This document shows positions 53,481 to 63,916 of a stretch of DNA of 64,000 nucleotides, piece by piece; within the stretch, counting starts at the first letter, position 1, and every line of letters starts with the position of its first letter. The stretch covers positions 40,983,975 to 41,047,974 of the forward strand of contig NC_061804.1 of assembly GCF_021462225.1 (NCBI RefSeq), read 5' to 3'. The notes under the pieces are model-generated. The model worked only from the letters and a program-made list of their open reading frames with translations, did not search any database and was not told the origin of the DNA. Made by a program: the position numbers and the translations under genes. The stretch comes from Girardinichthys multiradiatus (lineage: Eukaryota > Chordata > Actinopteri > Cyprinodontiformes > Goodeidae).

Positions 53481-54214
53481 TTTTTTTATTTAATTGAATT
53501 TACTGCACAGTTTATTGGCTTACTCAGAAAAGTTACTCAGGCCTCACAACATTAGTACAGTTTAAAGTTAGGTTCTGAGGTAATGGGCCCTCTCTTACAT
53601 TCGTTCTTATAAGTATTTCATTATGTTGCCATCAACACAACAAAGTTGGTAAGATGGAAGATAATAAAGATCCTAAAGCCATTGGAATTTATTCAGATAT
53701 GGCAACAATTTGACAGGGATGTGTCTGATCTGAACAGGGCCACAAGAACATCCTGCCATTTTCCAGGTATCAGGTAATACATATAGATGGATGAATAGAT
53801 TTAGATAATCTTTACATTAAAATTTTACTTTCTACCCGTTGTCATAGGGTGAAAGGTTGACTACACCAAGAGCAGTTCCTTCCAGTACTAGGTCTATTTT
53901 TTTCAACATAAAAGCATATGTTAACCATTAGTCAACCGTCTAGAGCTCAAGAAATCAACTTTATGATGCCTGACCTATCGGCAAATTTAAAATCAACACA
54001 TAAGTGAGACGGGTAAATGCTTTATTTTCCCTGTAGATGGTGTAAGTGGGCTGGATTTGGTTGGGGACAGCAATCAACATGATGAGCACAGATAGATAAA
54101 GTGAGTATAGTGTGTATCATGTTTTAGTATTAAAATCTTTGTTCTTCTTGACAGTGGGATTTGTAAAACAACTCAGTAATGGCTCAAAGAACCTCCGAAC
54201 TGGCCTGCACAGTG
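53481..54214. other. Non-coding stretch, nothing recognised
   Basis: AT-rich; no gene or repeat terminus recognised. Confidence 0.5.
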
Positions 54215-54337
54215 GTGCAGTTGTTAACACTGTTGCATTGCAGCAAAAAGATCTTGGGTTGGTAACCCGGCCTGGAGTCTGCATTGAGTTTGTATATTCT
54301 CCCTTTGTATGCAAAGGTTCTTTCTGGGTACTCTCCA

Positions 54338-54370
<33 letters not shown>

Positions 54371-54750
54371 GTGTGTGTGTGTGTGTGTTCCTGTCTTGGC
54401 ATCACAGTGAGAACCATTTTCCTGATTTCACCATCAAATTGAGGACCGTTTGTACCAAAGTGAGGACATTTTGCTGGTCCTCACGACCTATTTTGCTAAC
54501 GGTTAGGTTTAGGACTAAGGTGTGAATTGACTTTAGGTTAAGGTTAGGGTTAGACATGCACTGGTGTGTGTGTGTGTGTGTGTGTGTTTGGTTTGAGAGA
54601 TTGCTTGACCTGTATGTCTCTATGTTGTCTTGTGGTGGACTGGTCAACTGTCCACTGTGTATCCCATTCCAATGACCGCTGGAGATACGCACCAGCCCTC
54701 CCTTAATCGTTCACAGAAAAGTAGGTATAAACGGATGGATGGATGGACCT
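54215..54750 (+). repeat. Fish interspersed repeat carrying a GT-flanked inner repeat
   Basis: The outer part starts 'cagtggtgcagttgttaaca' with 'cttgggttggtaacccggcc', and ends 'gacggtatagacggatggatgg'-like text at 54725-54747. Inside, between two GT microsatellites (54339-54389 and 54565-54590), lies 'aaagtgaggacattttgctg' followed by GGTTAGG-rich minisatellite (54499-54555). Confidence 0.7.
54339..54389. repeat. (GT)n microsatellite
   Basis: About 25 GT units with one GC interruption. Confidence 0.95.
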
Positions 54751-54934
54751 CCAAACTTCCAAGACACCAAACTGATGATGGGATATAATGCTCTGTAGAA
54801 TGTTTTGGTACAAAACAGGGACCTAGTCAGTGTGATGTTTGGGATGTTTTGTTGTCATTTGTTCGCAAAAAAATTTAAATTGAAGAAGAAAACTGCATCC
54901 AAACTAATACTAATATGATTCTATTCATGGGGTG

Positions 54935-55723
54935 TCATATCCACTGTGGTTTGTGTGCAGGCTGCATGCAGGCTGTGTTTGCGTGCTGTGTTCTCTCTGT
55001 GCAGGGTGTGACTGGCAGGTGCTGCTGCACAGGTGTTGCTCATCTGAGAGCAATCAGCTGGGCTACTTATGGAGTGGAAACCCAGAGGAAGGCGTCAGCT
55101 CGTTTTCTCACTTAGCGTGGTAACAGCTAGACCTCTGGTACTCTGCAGTCCTGGTTCCAAGCTGTTTTTTCTGATCTCCTGCCTTGCAGATCACCCTTCA
55201 CTGAAGGAAGTTGTGGAACCTTTCTGCTCTCCGTTTTCACTCGTGTCATGTTCAGAGGAGTTAGGCAACTCCAGCCTCGACACCTCAGCCCTGAGCCTCC
55301 TCTCTGTTTCCAACTCCAAGTCCAGCTTCTCAGGAATCACCTGAAAACCACCCGTCAACCTGCCTGTCCACCCTCCAACGTTAAAACTCTCCAACCATAG
55401 TGGAGATTCCTGGAAGAGAAGAAACAAAGCACTTCATCCTCCGAAAACTGTTCACAGCCTGTCAGCCTCAAGCCACCGTGGAGTTATTGGACTTATTTTC
55501 CCCCGGTCTTGCCAAGAACCCAACCCCTGTAAGTCAGCATCTAAAAGAGCACATTTACAGTTTCTCCGTTTCCACCCAGAGTGTTTACCAGTGTTTGTTT
55601 TTCTCCTTCAGAGAGACCCCGCGTATGTTCACCAGCTCCAGCCCTGGTTCCAGTCCAACCTTTATCTGTGTTTCTAAATAAACTGTTAAAACGCTGTCTT
55701 TGTCCTCGTGGTTGTGTATCTCA
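54935..55723 (+). repeat. Probable 5' LTR of gypsy copy 2
   Basis: Extends from about 'tgtcatatccactg' to 'ttgtgtatctca' (TG...CA ends, approximate). AATAAA at 55676-55681 lies about 45 bases before the end. The last 50 or so bases recur at 57265-57310, supporting an LTR-end assignment. The 5' boundary is inferred. Confidence 0.55.
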
Positions 55724-55743
55724 GAGTCTAAGAAAACCCCACT

Positions 55744-56640
55744 ATGACAGAACGAGCTGACCAAATGGATTCGGATACACAATTCCAAGGAGCTATTTCC
55801 CGTCAGGGAGTTCTGTTAGGTCAACACAATACTATGCTAAGATCATTAGCCCAACAGCAAAGTCAGCTCCAACAATCAGTCAGCACTATGAATCACCAGT
55901 TACAAGAAATAATATCCAGGTTTCCTGCACCACAAATGAATCCTGTTTCTTCTCCTCTACTCCCAGCTCAAGTTGTGTCAACTCCTGCCCAGGTTCATTA
56001 TTCCGTCTGAGAAATTATTCCTCCTCCTGAACCAATTACAGGTGATCTTGAAAAAGGTAAGAGTTTTCACTTACAATATACTTTGATTTTTCACCGATCA
56101 CCTTAGTCTTTCCCTGATGATATGTCTAGGATTTCTTATATTATCGGGTTACTCAGGGACCAGGCCTTAAGGAGAGCAGAGGCCATTATAAATGAATCTT
56201 CTATTCACTACTTGTTTCAGGAGTTCAGGTTAACCTTCCTTCACAGTCAACATTGTGATGAGGCAGCTAAAAAAAATTTATGGTCACTTAAACAGGGTCC
56301 TAGATCTGTGGCCGTTATGGCAGTTGAGTTCTGAACTTTAGCTGCAGAATCTGGTTGGAACTCTTCTGCTTTGAAATGCGCTTTCTTAAATTCGCTAAAT
56401 GAAGACTTAAAAGATGAACTCACTTACAGGGATGAAACTGACTCATTAGAGAGTCTCATTAGTCTTGCTATTCGCATTGATAACCGTATCCGTGAGAGAA
56501 TTAGAGTCAGGGGTTTTTCTTCCTGTAGAAGTCTTGAAAATCAAGCACCCACAAAACCTGAAAATTTTGAGTCATCCCCTGAACCCATGCAAATAGGGAG
56601 AACTCATCTCACTCCCGACAAAAGAGTAAAAAAGATTTAA
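55744..56640 (+). pseudogene. Gag of gypsy copy 2, three frame pieces
   Basis: Starts at the ATG at 55744 (MTERADQMDSDTQFQGAISR), with a Gln-rich coil (QQQSQLQQSVSTMNHQLQE) before a stop at 56008. Capsid pieces follow: ISYIIGLLRDQALRRAEAII (56122-56334), ended by a TGA in place of Trp-like sequence, then '[20 protein letters not shown]' (56371-56640) up to EPMQIGR. This would build the particle shell. At least two stops interrupt it. Confidence 0.8.
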
Positions 56641-56700
56641 GACAGGACAATGCCTTTATTGTGGTTCCACACGCCATTTTCGTCTTAAATGCCCAGTTCA
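56641..56700 (+). pseudogene. CCHC zinc knuckle of gypsy copy 2
   Basis: Reads CLYCGSTRHFRLKC, a Cx2Cx4Hx4C zinc knuckle, directly after gag. It is in a different frame from the preceding piece. Confidence 0.85.
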
Positions 56701-57254
56701 CCCAAAAGAGTCAGCCCGCCAGTGATCAAAGGGGCGCTGGCGGGACGCTTCAAAACACACTATGTAGCAAAGAAGAGCAAATTCCTTTGATGGCTCTCAT
56801 TGATTCCGGCTCAGAACAGAATCTAATAAGCCCCGATCCGGTCCAGAAATTTAACCTTCCTGTCTGCAAACTTGAACCTCCCATAAATGTCACCGCTCTA
56901 GATGGCCGATCTTTAGATTGTGTCTTCCAGAAGACTCAGCCACTAGAAATAGTTACATCAGGTAATCATCACGAAACTATTTATTTTTCGCTGTTCCCCA
57001 CGAAAGAAACTCCGGTTGTTTTGGGTCACCCTTGGCTTAAGAATCATAACCCACCCATAAACTGGAAAGAATCCCGCATTGAGTCCTGGTGCATCGAGTC
57101 TCATGCTACTTGTCTTCGTTCTGCAGTCCCTGACATCCTTACTCCCCCAGATTTAACACCCCATCACCCATATGACTGTGTGATAGATCTACTTCCTGGT
57201 GTTCCATTACCAGCAGTCAGGTTCAGAGCAGGAGTCTATGGAGAAATACATTAA
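56661..57254 (+). pseudogene. Aspartic protease of gypsy copy 2
   Basis: A 197-codon open frame. LMALIDSGSEQNLISPD holds the DSG active site of retropepsins, and 'PVVLGHPWLKNHNPPINW' is the C-terminal part of the fold. The frame continues to CVIDLLPGVPLP, the linker to RT, then shifts and stops at GEIH. The protease itself looks complete, but the polyprotein context is lost. Confidence 0.85.
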
Positions 57255-57320
57255 CGACTCACATAAACGACTTACTTTGTTATCGTGGTTGTGTATCTCA
57301 GTCTAAGAAAACCCCATTAT

Positions 57321-58552
57321 GACATGGGTCTGTTGATATTTATAAAGCAGTTATTTACAAACGCTCAATTCGTTTTTCCCCAATGAATAAATGTATTCAA
57401 ATTAAAGGTTGTTTTTGTCAAAATTTTTCTGTATGATGTTATGCCACTGCAATAAAAGAGAAATTAATTTTAAGGCTTTTTACAAATCTTTAACAGGATT
57501 GCAATCAGATGTATTTGCATATCTGTTAAAAAAATGTGTAAACAAATACAGTAAAACAAGAAGGCTTGGCCGCTTTTTTGTACATAGTTTCTGCTACAAT
57601 TGTGGCATGTTATGCCACAATTTTATATATACAGTGTACAATGTCCATCTCATTCAGATATTAAAAGCCTAGATTTCATGCTGATGAGGCCAACATGGAA
57701 TGGATTTTTCTTAAAAATGTCAAAAAAGTAAATTTTTTTTTTGCTTTGGTTTAGAATTTTTAGATTTCATAGGTTGAATTTGTGTAATTAATTCATTTAG
57801 TGTTAATTTATGTGGTGTGAGGGATTAAGCAGTGAATGCATAGAGGACCCAGGAAAAAAGTCTTAAAGTGGGTCTTTATTTCACCCCCAAAAATAGTTCA
57901 ACAAATGACAAAGTTCAAAATATAATTAATGGGCCCATAAATTAGGTCAACTAAATATAATTCTACTCAAAATGTGACTTATTGGCATGATTTGAGGGTG
58001 TTTTTGTTTGGGTTCCAGTTCCAGATCTTGTTTCTGTTTTCCTGGCTGTGCTTTAGTTGTTTTCTAGTTCATGTTCTGTACGTTATGTTTTCCCAATTAG
58101 TTTGTATCATGGTATTTTTGTTTTGTTCCAGCCACGTTTTCTTCTCTCCTGTCTGTTTGCAATTAGCTTCATTCGGTCCACATGCACCTTGTTAATCAGT
58201 TTTGTTTTTCACCTATGCCATGCTCCATTTATACACCTTAATTCTGTTCATTTCTTGCGGAAACATTACAGATCACTTCTCTATGTCACTTGTTCATGCC
58301 AAGTCTGTCTTGCCTGCCTGTTTCTGCCACCATCTGCTGAAGTGAATTTTTCATTAAATCCTTTACTCACCACCTATGCTTCCTGCTCGTCTGCATTCCA
58401 GGGTCCTCCGTTACACCGAACCTGACAGATATACTGTATAGTGATTTGGCCAGACTATTTACACACAACACACATAGAGAAAACAGAACAATATATCAAT
58501 ATTAACTAAGAACCAAATGATCTACTAGTACTTGTAGTTGTACTCGTACTCG
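57321..58552. other. Mostly unassigned, with an interspersed repeat at the right
   Basis: 57321-57985 shows nothing recognisable. 57990-58436 ends 'ccgaacctgacag' and resembles, in reverse, the A-rich repeat type at 10682 and 46553 ('tcattaaatcctttactca' near the end). Confidence 0.45.
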
Positions 58553-58569
58553 TACTCATCGTCTTCCGC

Positions 58570-58965
58570 TTATCCGGGACCGGGTCGCGGGGGCAGCAGA
58601 CTCAGCAGAGACGTCCAGACGTCCCTCTCTCCAGACACCTCCTCCAGTTCCTCCAGGGGGAGCCCAAGGCGTTCCCAGGCCAGCCGAGAGACATAGTCCT
58701 TCCAGCGTGTCCTGGACCGTCCCCTGGGCCTCCTCCCGGTGGGACGTGCCTGGAACACCTCCCGAGGAAGGCGTCCAGGAGGCATCCGGTATAGATGCCC
58801 GAGCCACCTAAACTGGCTCCTCTCGATGTGGAGGAGCAGCAGCTCTATTCCGAGCCCCTCCCGGATGGCCGAGCTCCTCACCCTATCTCTAAGGGAGTGC
58901 CCGGTCACTCTACGGAGGAAGCTCATTTCAGCCGCTTGTATCCGGGATCTCGTTCTTTCGGTCAT
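58570..58965 (-). pseudogene. RTE-type LINE C-terminal domain, frame-shifted from the RT
   Basis: A 131-codon frame: MTERTRSRIQAAEMSFLRRV, 'RDRVRSSAIREGLGIELLLL', WLGHLYRMPPGRLPREVFQA and TGRRPRGRSRTRWKDYVSRL, ending PPRPGPG. This Arg-rich C-terminus is the continuation of the 587-codon frame, separated from it by the 35-bp deletion near 59045. Confidence 0.88.
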
Positions 58966-59039
58966 GACCCAAAGTTCATGGCTATAAGTGAGGCTAGGAA
59001 CGTAGACCGACCGGTAAATTGAGAGCTTTGCTTTTCGGC

Positions 59040-60803
59040 TCAGCCCATTACTGTGGCAGCCGCACCAATCCGTCTGTCAATCTCCCGCTCCATTCTTCCC
59101 TCACTCGTGAACAAGACCCCGAGATACTTAAACTCCTCCACTTGAGGCAGGAACTCCCCTCCAACCTGAAGAGGACAAGCCACGCTTTTCCGGTCGAGTA
59201 CCATGGCCTCGGACTTGGAGGAGTTGATCCTCATCCCAGCTGCTTCACACTCGGCTGCGAACCGCCACAGCGCATGCTGTAGGTCTTGGCTAGAGGGGGC
59301 CAGCAGGACCACGTCGTCCGCAAAAAGAAGAGACGAAATCCACTGGTCCCCAAACCAGACCCCCTCCGGCCCTTGGCTGCATCTAGAAATCCTGTCCATA
59401 AATGTTATGAACAGGACCGGTAACAAAGGGCAGCCCTGCCGGAGTCCAACATGCACCGGGAACAGGTCCGACTTAGTGCCGGCAATGCGGACCAAACTCC
59501 TGCTCCGCTCGTACAGGGACCGGATGGCCCCTAATAAAGGGCCCCCGATTCCATACTCCTGGAGCACCCCCCACAGGGCATCACGAGGGACACAATCGAA
59601 TGCCTTCTCCAGGTCCACAAAACACATGTGAACCGGTTGGGCAAACTCCCACGAACCCTCGAGCACCCTGTAGAGGGTATAGAGCTGGTCCAGTGTTCCA
59701 CGGCCGGGACGAAAACCACACTGCTCCTCCTGAAGCCGAGGTTCGACTATCGGTCGGACTCTCCTCTCCAATACCCGGGCGTAGGCCTTACTAGGGAGGC
59801 TGAGGAGTGTGATCCCCCTGTAGTTGGAACACACCCTCCGGTCACCCTTCTTATGTAGGGGGACCAGCTCCCCAGTCTGCCAGTCCAGAGGCACTGTCCC
59901 CGACCGCCACGCAATGTTGAAGAGGCGTGTCAACCATGACAGCCCTGCAACATCCAGAGACTTGAGGTACTCAGGGCGGATCTCATCCACCCCCGAAGCC
60001 TTGCCACCGCGGAGCTTTTTAACCACCTCGGTGACTTCAGCCTGGGTGATGAAAGAGTCCAACCCCGAGTCCCCAGCCTCTGTTTCCACCATGGAATGCG
60101 TGATGGCAGGATTGAGGAGATCCTCGAGGTACTCCTTCCACCGCCCGATAATGTCCTCAGTTGAGGTCAGCAGTCTCCCGCCCCCACTATAAACAGTGTT
60201 GGCGAAGCACTGCTTCCCCCTCCTGAGGCGCCGGACGGTTTGCCAGAATCGCTTCGAGGCCAACCGGTAGTCCTTCTCCATGGCCTCACCGAACTCCTCC
60301 CAGGCCCGAGTTTTTGTCACAGCACGGGCCGCAGCATGCTTGGCCTCACGGTACCCGTCAGCCGCCTCAGGAGTCCCACAAGCCAACCACAGCCGATAGG
60401 ACTCCTTCTTCAGCTTGACAGCATCCCTTACTGCCGGTGTCCACCACCGGGTTCTGGGATTGCCGCCGCGACGGGCACCGCAGACCTTACAGCCGCAGCT
60501 ACAGGCAGCAGCATCGACAATAGATGCGGAGAACATGGTCCACTCGGACTCTATGTCTCCAACATGCCCCGGGATCTGGTCGAAGCTCTCCCGGAGGTGG
60601 GAGTTGAATACATCCCTGGCCGAGGGCTCCGCCAGGCGTTCCCAGCAGACCCTCACTATGCGCTTGGGCCTGCCAAGTCTGTCCGGCTTTCTCCTCCTCC
60701 AGCGGATCCAACTCACCACCAGGTGGTGATCAGTGGACAGCTCAGCCCCTCTCTTCACCCGAAATATGCGGCCGAAGGTCTGATGATACGACAACAAAGT
60801 CAA
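59040..60803 (-). pseudogene. RTE-type LINE polyprotein: endonuclease end and reverse transcriptase
   Basis: A 587-codon open frame. STDHHLVVSWI near the start is the terminal motif of an APE-type endonuclease. RT motifs follow in order: GGKASGVDEIRPEYL, 'GELVPLHKKGDRRVCSNYRG', GFRPGRGTLDQ, 'MCFVDLEKAFDCVPRDALWG' (motif A), LRQGCPLLPVLFITFMDRIS, and SSLLFADDVVLLAP (catalytic FADD). It ends EIDRRIGAAATVMG. There a 35-bp deletion, by comparison with 42669-43270, shifts the frame. The enzyme would reverse-transcribe the LINE RNA at its target. The RT core is intact, but without endonuclease and C-terminus the copy should not be autonomous. Confidence 0.88.
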
Positions 60804-61141
60804 TCATCGACCTCCTGCCTAGGGTGTCCTGGTGCCAAGTGTCCATCACTTGGCAGTGAGGGTCTGCTGGACACCCTTATGTTTGAACATGGTGTTCGTT
60901 ATGGACAATCCGTGACTAGCACAGGAGCAACCCGGCCACCAGGCGCTCTCCGACAAGTCCCGACCCCAGGCCTGGCTCCAGGGTGGGACCCCGGCTCCGC
61001 CGTACCGGGCGACGTCACGTGCCTCGATATTTTGTTCTTCATGAGGGATTCTTGAACCACTCTTTGTCTGACCCATTACCTAGAGCCTGTTTGCCATGGG
61101 AGACCCTACAAGGGGCATTTAGACCCCAGACAACATAGCCC

Positions 61142-61540
61142 CAAATGATTTAATTAAAACTAAATCACCCCTCTTGCTGACAATGGAACGCCAAAGTGTT
61201 CAAAATTAAATAAATGAATGAAACATTATGAAATGAGTATCTACATCAATAAATAATAGATTATGATTTAATGTGACAATAAAATAGTGAAATAATTGAA
61301 TGCATATTAAATTCTCAGCTCATTATTATGAAATATATTTCATTTTCATTACAAATCTGCTTTATAATATAAAATATTCATATACATTTTTTACCTAATA
61401 ATTGAAATTATTGTTGAGGCTATGTATGGCTTTTATGTAATTCCAGCAGGTTTTTTTATTTCAAATGGTCATTTTTTAAAAGTCAGCTTTTATTTCAAAA
61501 AGACAGCTTTTATAATATAAGGGTGAATTTCAGCAATTTA
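61142..61540. other. AT-rich non-coding stretch
   Basis: Very AT-rich; nothing recognised. Confidence 0.5.
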
Positions 61541-61871
61541 TTTCTCCAGAATTATGAGAGGTGACAACACAATCTCTTCACCTAAAAGTTATATTTATAT
61601 GGCCAAAGTTACAGTGTAGGGTTATTATTTATTTTGAAAATAAAATAGAACAGGTAGTAGTGTGCACAATGAAACCGTTGCCAAATTTCGAGATTACCTA
61701 CTCTGTTCTACTCAGAGGAATTATATTTTACAGATCTCACTGAGGCTATTAATTCCCAACTGGTCAAGAATTCATGTTATTCTCTTCTAAAATTTATTAT
61801 GGCCAATATTTCCTGACCAATGAAAAGCAATTTCTGCCTTATATTACTATGTTTTACTCTGAGTGAATGTA

Positions 61872-63133
61872 CAGGGGTTGGACAATGAAACTGAAACACC
61901 TGGTTTTAGACCACAATAATTTATTAGTATGGTGTAGGGCCTCCTTTTGCAGCCAATACAGCGTCAATTCATCTTGGGAATGACATATACAAGTCCTGCA
62001 CAGTGGTCAGAGGGATTTTAAGCCATTCTTCTTGCAGGATAGTGGCCAGGTCACTACGTGATACTGGTGGAGGAAAACGTTTCCTGACTCGCTCCTCCAA
62101 AACACCCCAAAGTGGCTCAATAATATTTAGATCTGGTGACTGTGCAGGCCATGGGAGATGTTCAACTTCACTTTCATGTTCATCAAACCAATCTTTCACC
62201 AGTCTTGTTGTGTGTATTGGTGCATTGTCATCTTGATACACAGCACCGCCTTCAGGATACAATGTTTTAACCATTGGATGCACATGGTCCTCAAGAATGG
62301 TTCGGTAGTCCTTGGCAGTGACGCACCCATCTAGCACAAGTATTGGGCCAAGGGAATGCCATGATATGGCAGCCCAAATCATCACTGATCCACCCCCATG
62401 CTTCACTCTGTGCATGCAACAGTCTGGGTGGTACGCTTCTTTGGGGCTTCTCCTCACTCCCGGATGTGGGGAAAACATTAAAGGTGGACTCATTTGAGAA
62501 CAATACATGTTTCACGATGTCCACAGCCCAAGATTTGCGCTCCTTGCACCATTGAAATCGACATTTCGCATTGGCATGAGTGACCAAAGGTTTGGCTATA
62601 GCAGCCCGGCCGTGTATATTGACCCTGTGGAGCTCCCAACGGACAGTTCTGGTGGAAACAGAAGAGCTGAGGTGCACATTTAGTTCTGCCGTGATTTGGG
62701 CAGCCGTGGTTTTATGTTTTTTGGATACAATCCGGGTTAGCACCCAAACATCCCTTTCAGACAGCTTCCTCTTGCGTCCACAGTTAATCCTGTTGGATGT
62801 GGTTCGTCCTTCTTGGTGGTATGCTGACATTACCCTGGATACCGTGGCTCTTGATACATCACAAAGACTTGCTGTCTTGGTCACAGATGCGCCAGCAAAA
62901 CGTGCACCAACAATTTGTCCTCTTTTGAACTCTGGTATGTCACCCATAATGTTGTGTGCATTTCAATATTTTGAGCAAAACTGTGCTCTTACCCTGCTAA
63001 TTTAACCTTCACACTCTGCTCTTACTGGTGCAATGTGCAATCAATGAAGACTGGCTACCAGGCTGGTCCAATTTAGCCATGAAACCTCCCACACTAAAAT
63101 GACAGGTGATTCCGTTTCATTGTTCAACCCCTG
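61872..63133 (-). mobile_element. Tc1/mariner DD36E-type transposon, family D copy 4
   Basis: 1262 bp, TA-flanked (61870-61871 and 63134-63135), with CAGGGGTTGG-type termini at both ends (right end GGGGTTGAACAATG, mutated). Minus-strand transposase with one 8-bp deletion. Inserted in the minisatellite. Confidence 0.94.
61924..62947 (-). pseudogene. DD36E-type transposase with an 8-bp deletion
   Basis: The ATG at 62947 starts MGDIPEFKRGQIVGARFAGA. The frame runs through the helix-turn-helix and GRKRKLSER linker to FSNEST, where the first catalytic Asp of FSDES has become Asn. An 8-base loss in 'cttctcctcactcccgg' (others read 'cttctccacaccgtaactctcccgg') shifts the frame at about 62455. The remainder (from SPKEAYHPD) is open to the end with YQDDNAPIH and NIIEPLW at 36-residue spacing. 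It is dead both by frameshift and by the Asp-to-Asn change. Confidence 0.9.
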
Positions 63134-63533
63134 TATTTCACAGATCTCACTGAATGCACTCTGTTCAAAATGGCTAAAATATCCAAAAATCTGGGTTTTG
63201 TCCTCTGTCACAAATTGATTATGACCTATTTCCTGACCACTGGCATGCAATTTCTGCCTGATATGACTCTGTTTCACTCTGAAGAATTATATTTTACTGA
63301 TCTCACTGAGCACACACCCTCCCACACTTTCACCTGCCAAAAACTGATCATGGCTTATTCCATGACCCATGGAATGTACTTTCTGCATAAAATTGCTTTA
63401 TTTCATTGAGAGGGATCATATATAATAGATCTTGCTCTGCACAGACCCTCCCACACTGAAAACGTTCCCCAAAAGTACAATATTGGGTTATTTTGCCTGC
63501 CAGAATTTGATCATGGCTTATTCTATGATCCAT

Positions 63534-63916
63534 TGTTAGGTAATATTTTGTCAACTCAGAGGTAAGGAGCGACACAGAGTCAGTTTTTACTTGCGGCAAG
63601 GGTAGGTCACACACACTGCAGTATTAGCACCCCTCTCTCTTTATTTATACATGCTGGTTCACACACATTTCAACAAACATTCAGGGTGTGTGTGTGTGGG
63701 GGGGGGGGGGTCAGAAAGGTTAGGGCTCATTTGTCTTGATTACAAACAAAACAGGGGAAGTGGGAAGTGGGGACCTGGTACGAATAGCCTCCAGATGCTG
63801 CTAATAAAAGCATAACTCACTCTTGTCCCCGTCTCCCTTCCTGTGACATGCAAGGAGGGAAAGGCACTTAGAGCAGACATGAGGGATAAACAATCAAAAG
63901 TTTTAAAACCCTAACA
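63534..63916 (+). mobile_element. Probable solo LTR (about 383 bp)
   Basis: Begins TGTTAGG and ends CCCTAACA, i.e. TG...CA with a 7-bp inverted end. Flanked by TCCAT (63529-63533) and CCCAT (63917-63921), a 5-bp duplication with one difference; the uninterrupted unit reads 'gacccatgg'. Contains TTTATTTATAC at about 63639 and AATAAA at about 63804, suitable as promoter and polyadenylation signals in plus orientation. Internal GT run and poly-G at 63687-63710. Confidence 0.7.
63687..63710. repeat. GT run followed by poly-G
   Basis: About six GT units, then 12-14 G, inside the probable solo LTR. Likely variable in length. Confidence 0.9.

Larger units (their letters stand above)
54935..57320 (+). 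mobile_element. Ty3/gypsy retrotransposon, copy 2 (5' LTR, gag, protease)
   Basis: A probable 5' LTR is followed by a leader, gag pieces, a CCHC knuckle and a protease, then the first residues of RT (MEKYINDS in a shifted frame at about 57238). The rest of pol is deleted. It then runs straight into a second copy of the LTR-end/leader sequence (57265-57320). Confidence 0.82.
58555..61141 (-). mobile_element. RTE-type (Rex3/Expander-like) LINE, near complete but lacking most of the endonuclease
   Basis: The 5' leader is at 61141-60960 in minus sense, followed by a large internal deletion. The end of the endonuclease, a long linker, RT and the C-terminal domain then run down to 58570. The 3' end carries a short 6-bp tandem tail (three TACTCG-type units at 58535-58555). 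The fragments at 13753-16150 and 42669-43270 belong to the same family. Confidence 0.85.

Noticed and set aside
54499..54555. GGTTAGG-rich stretch as a possible interstitial telomere.
   Set aside because: Only a few imperfect units, embedded in a common fish repeat flanked by GT microsatellites.
55191..55681. ORFs in the gypsy copy 2 5' region as separate genes.
   Set aside because: They lie in the probable LTR, on both strands, without motifs.
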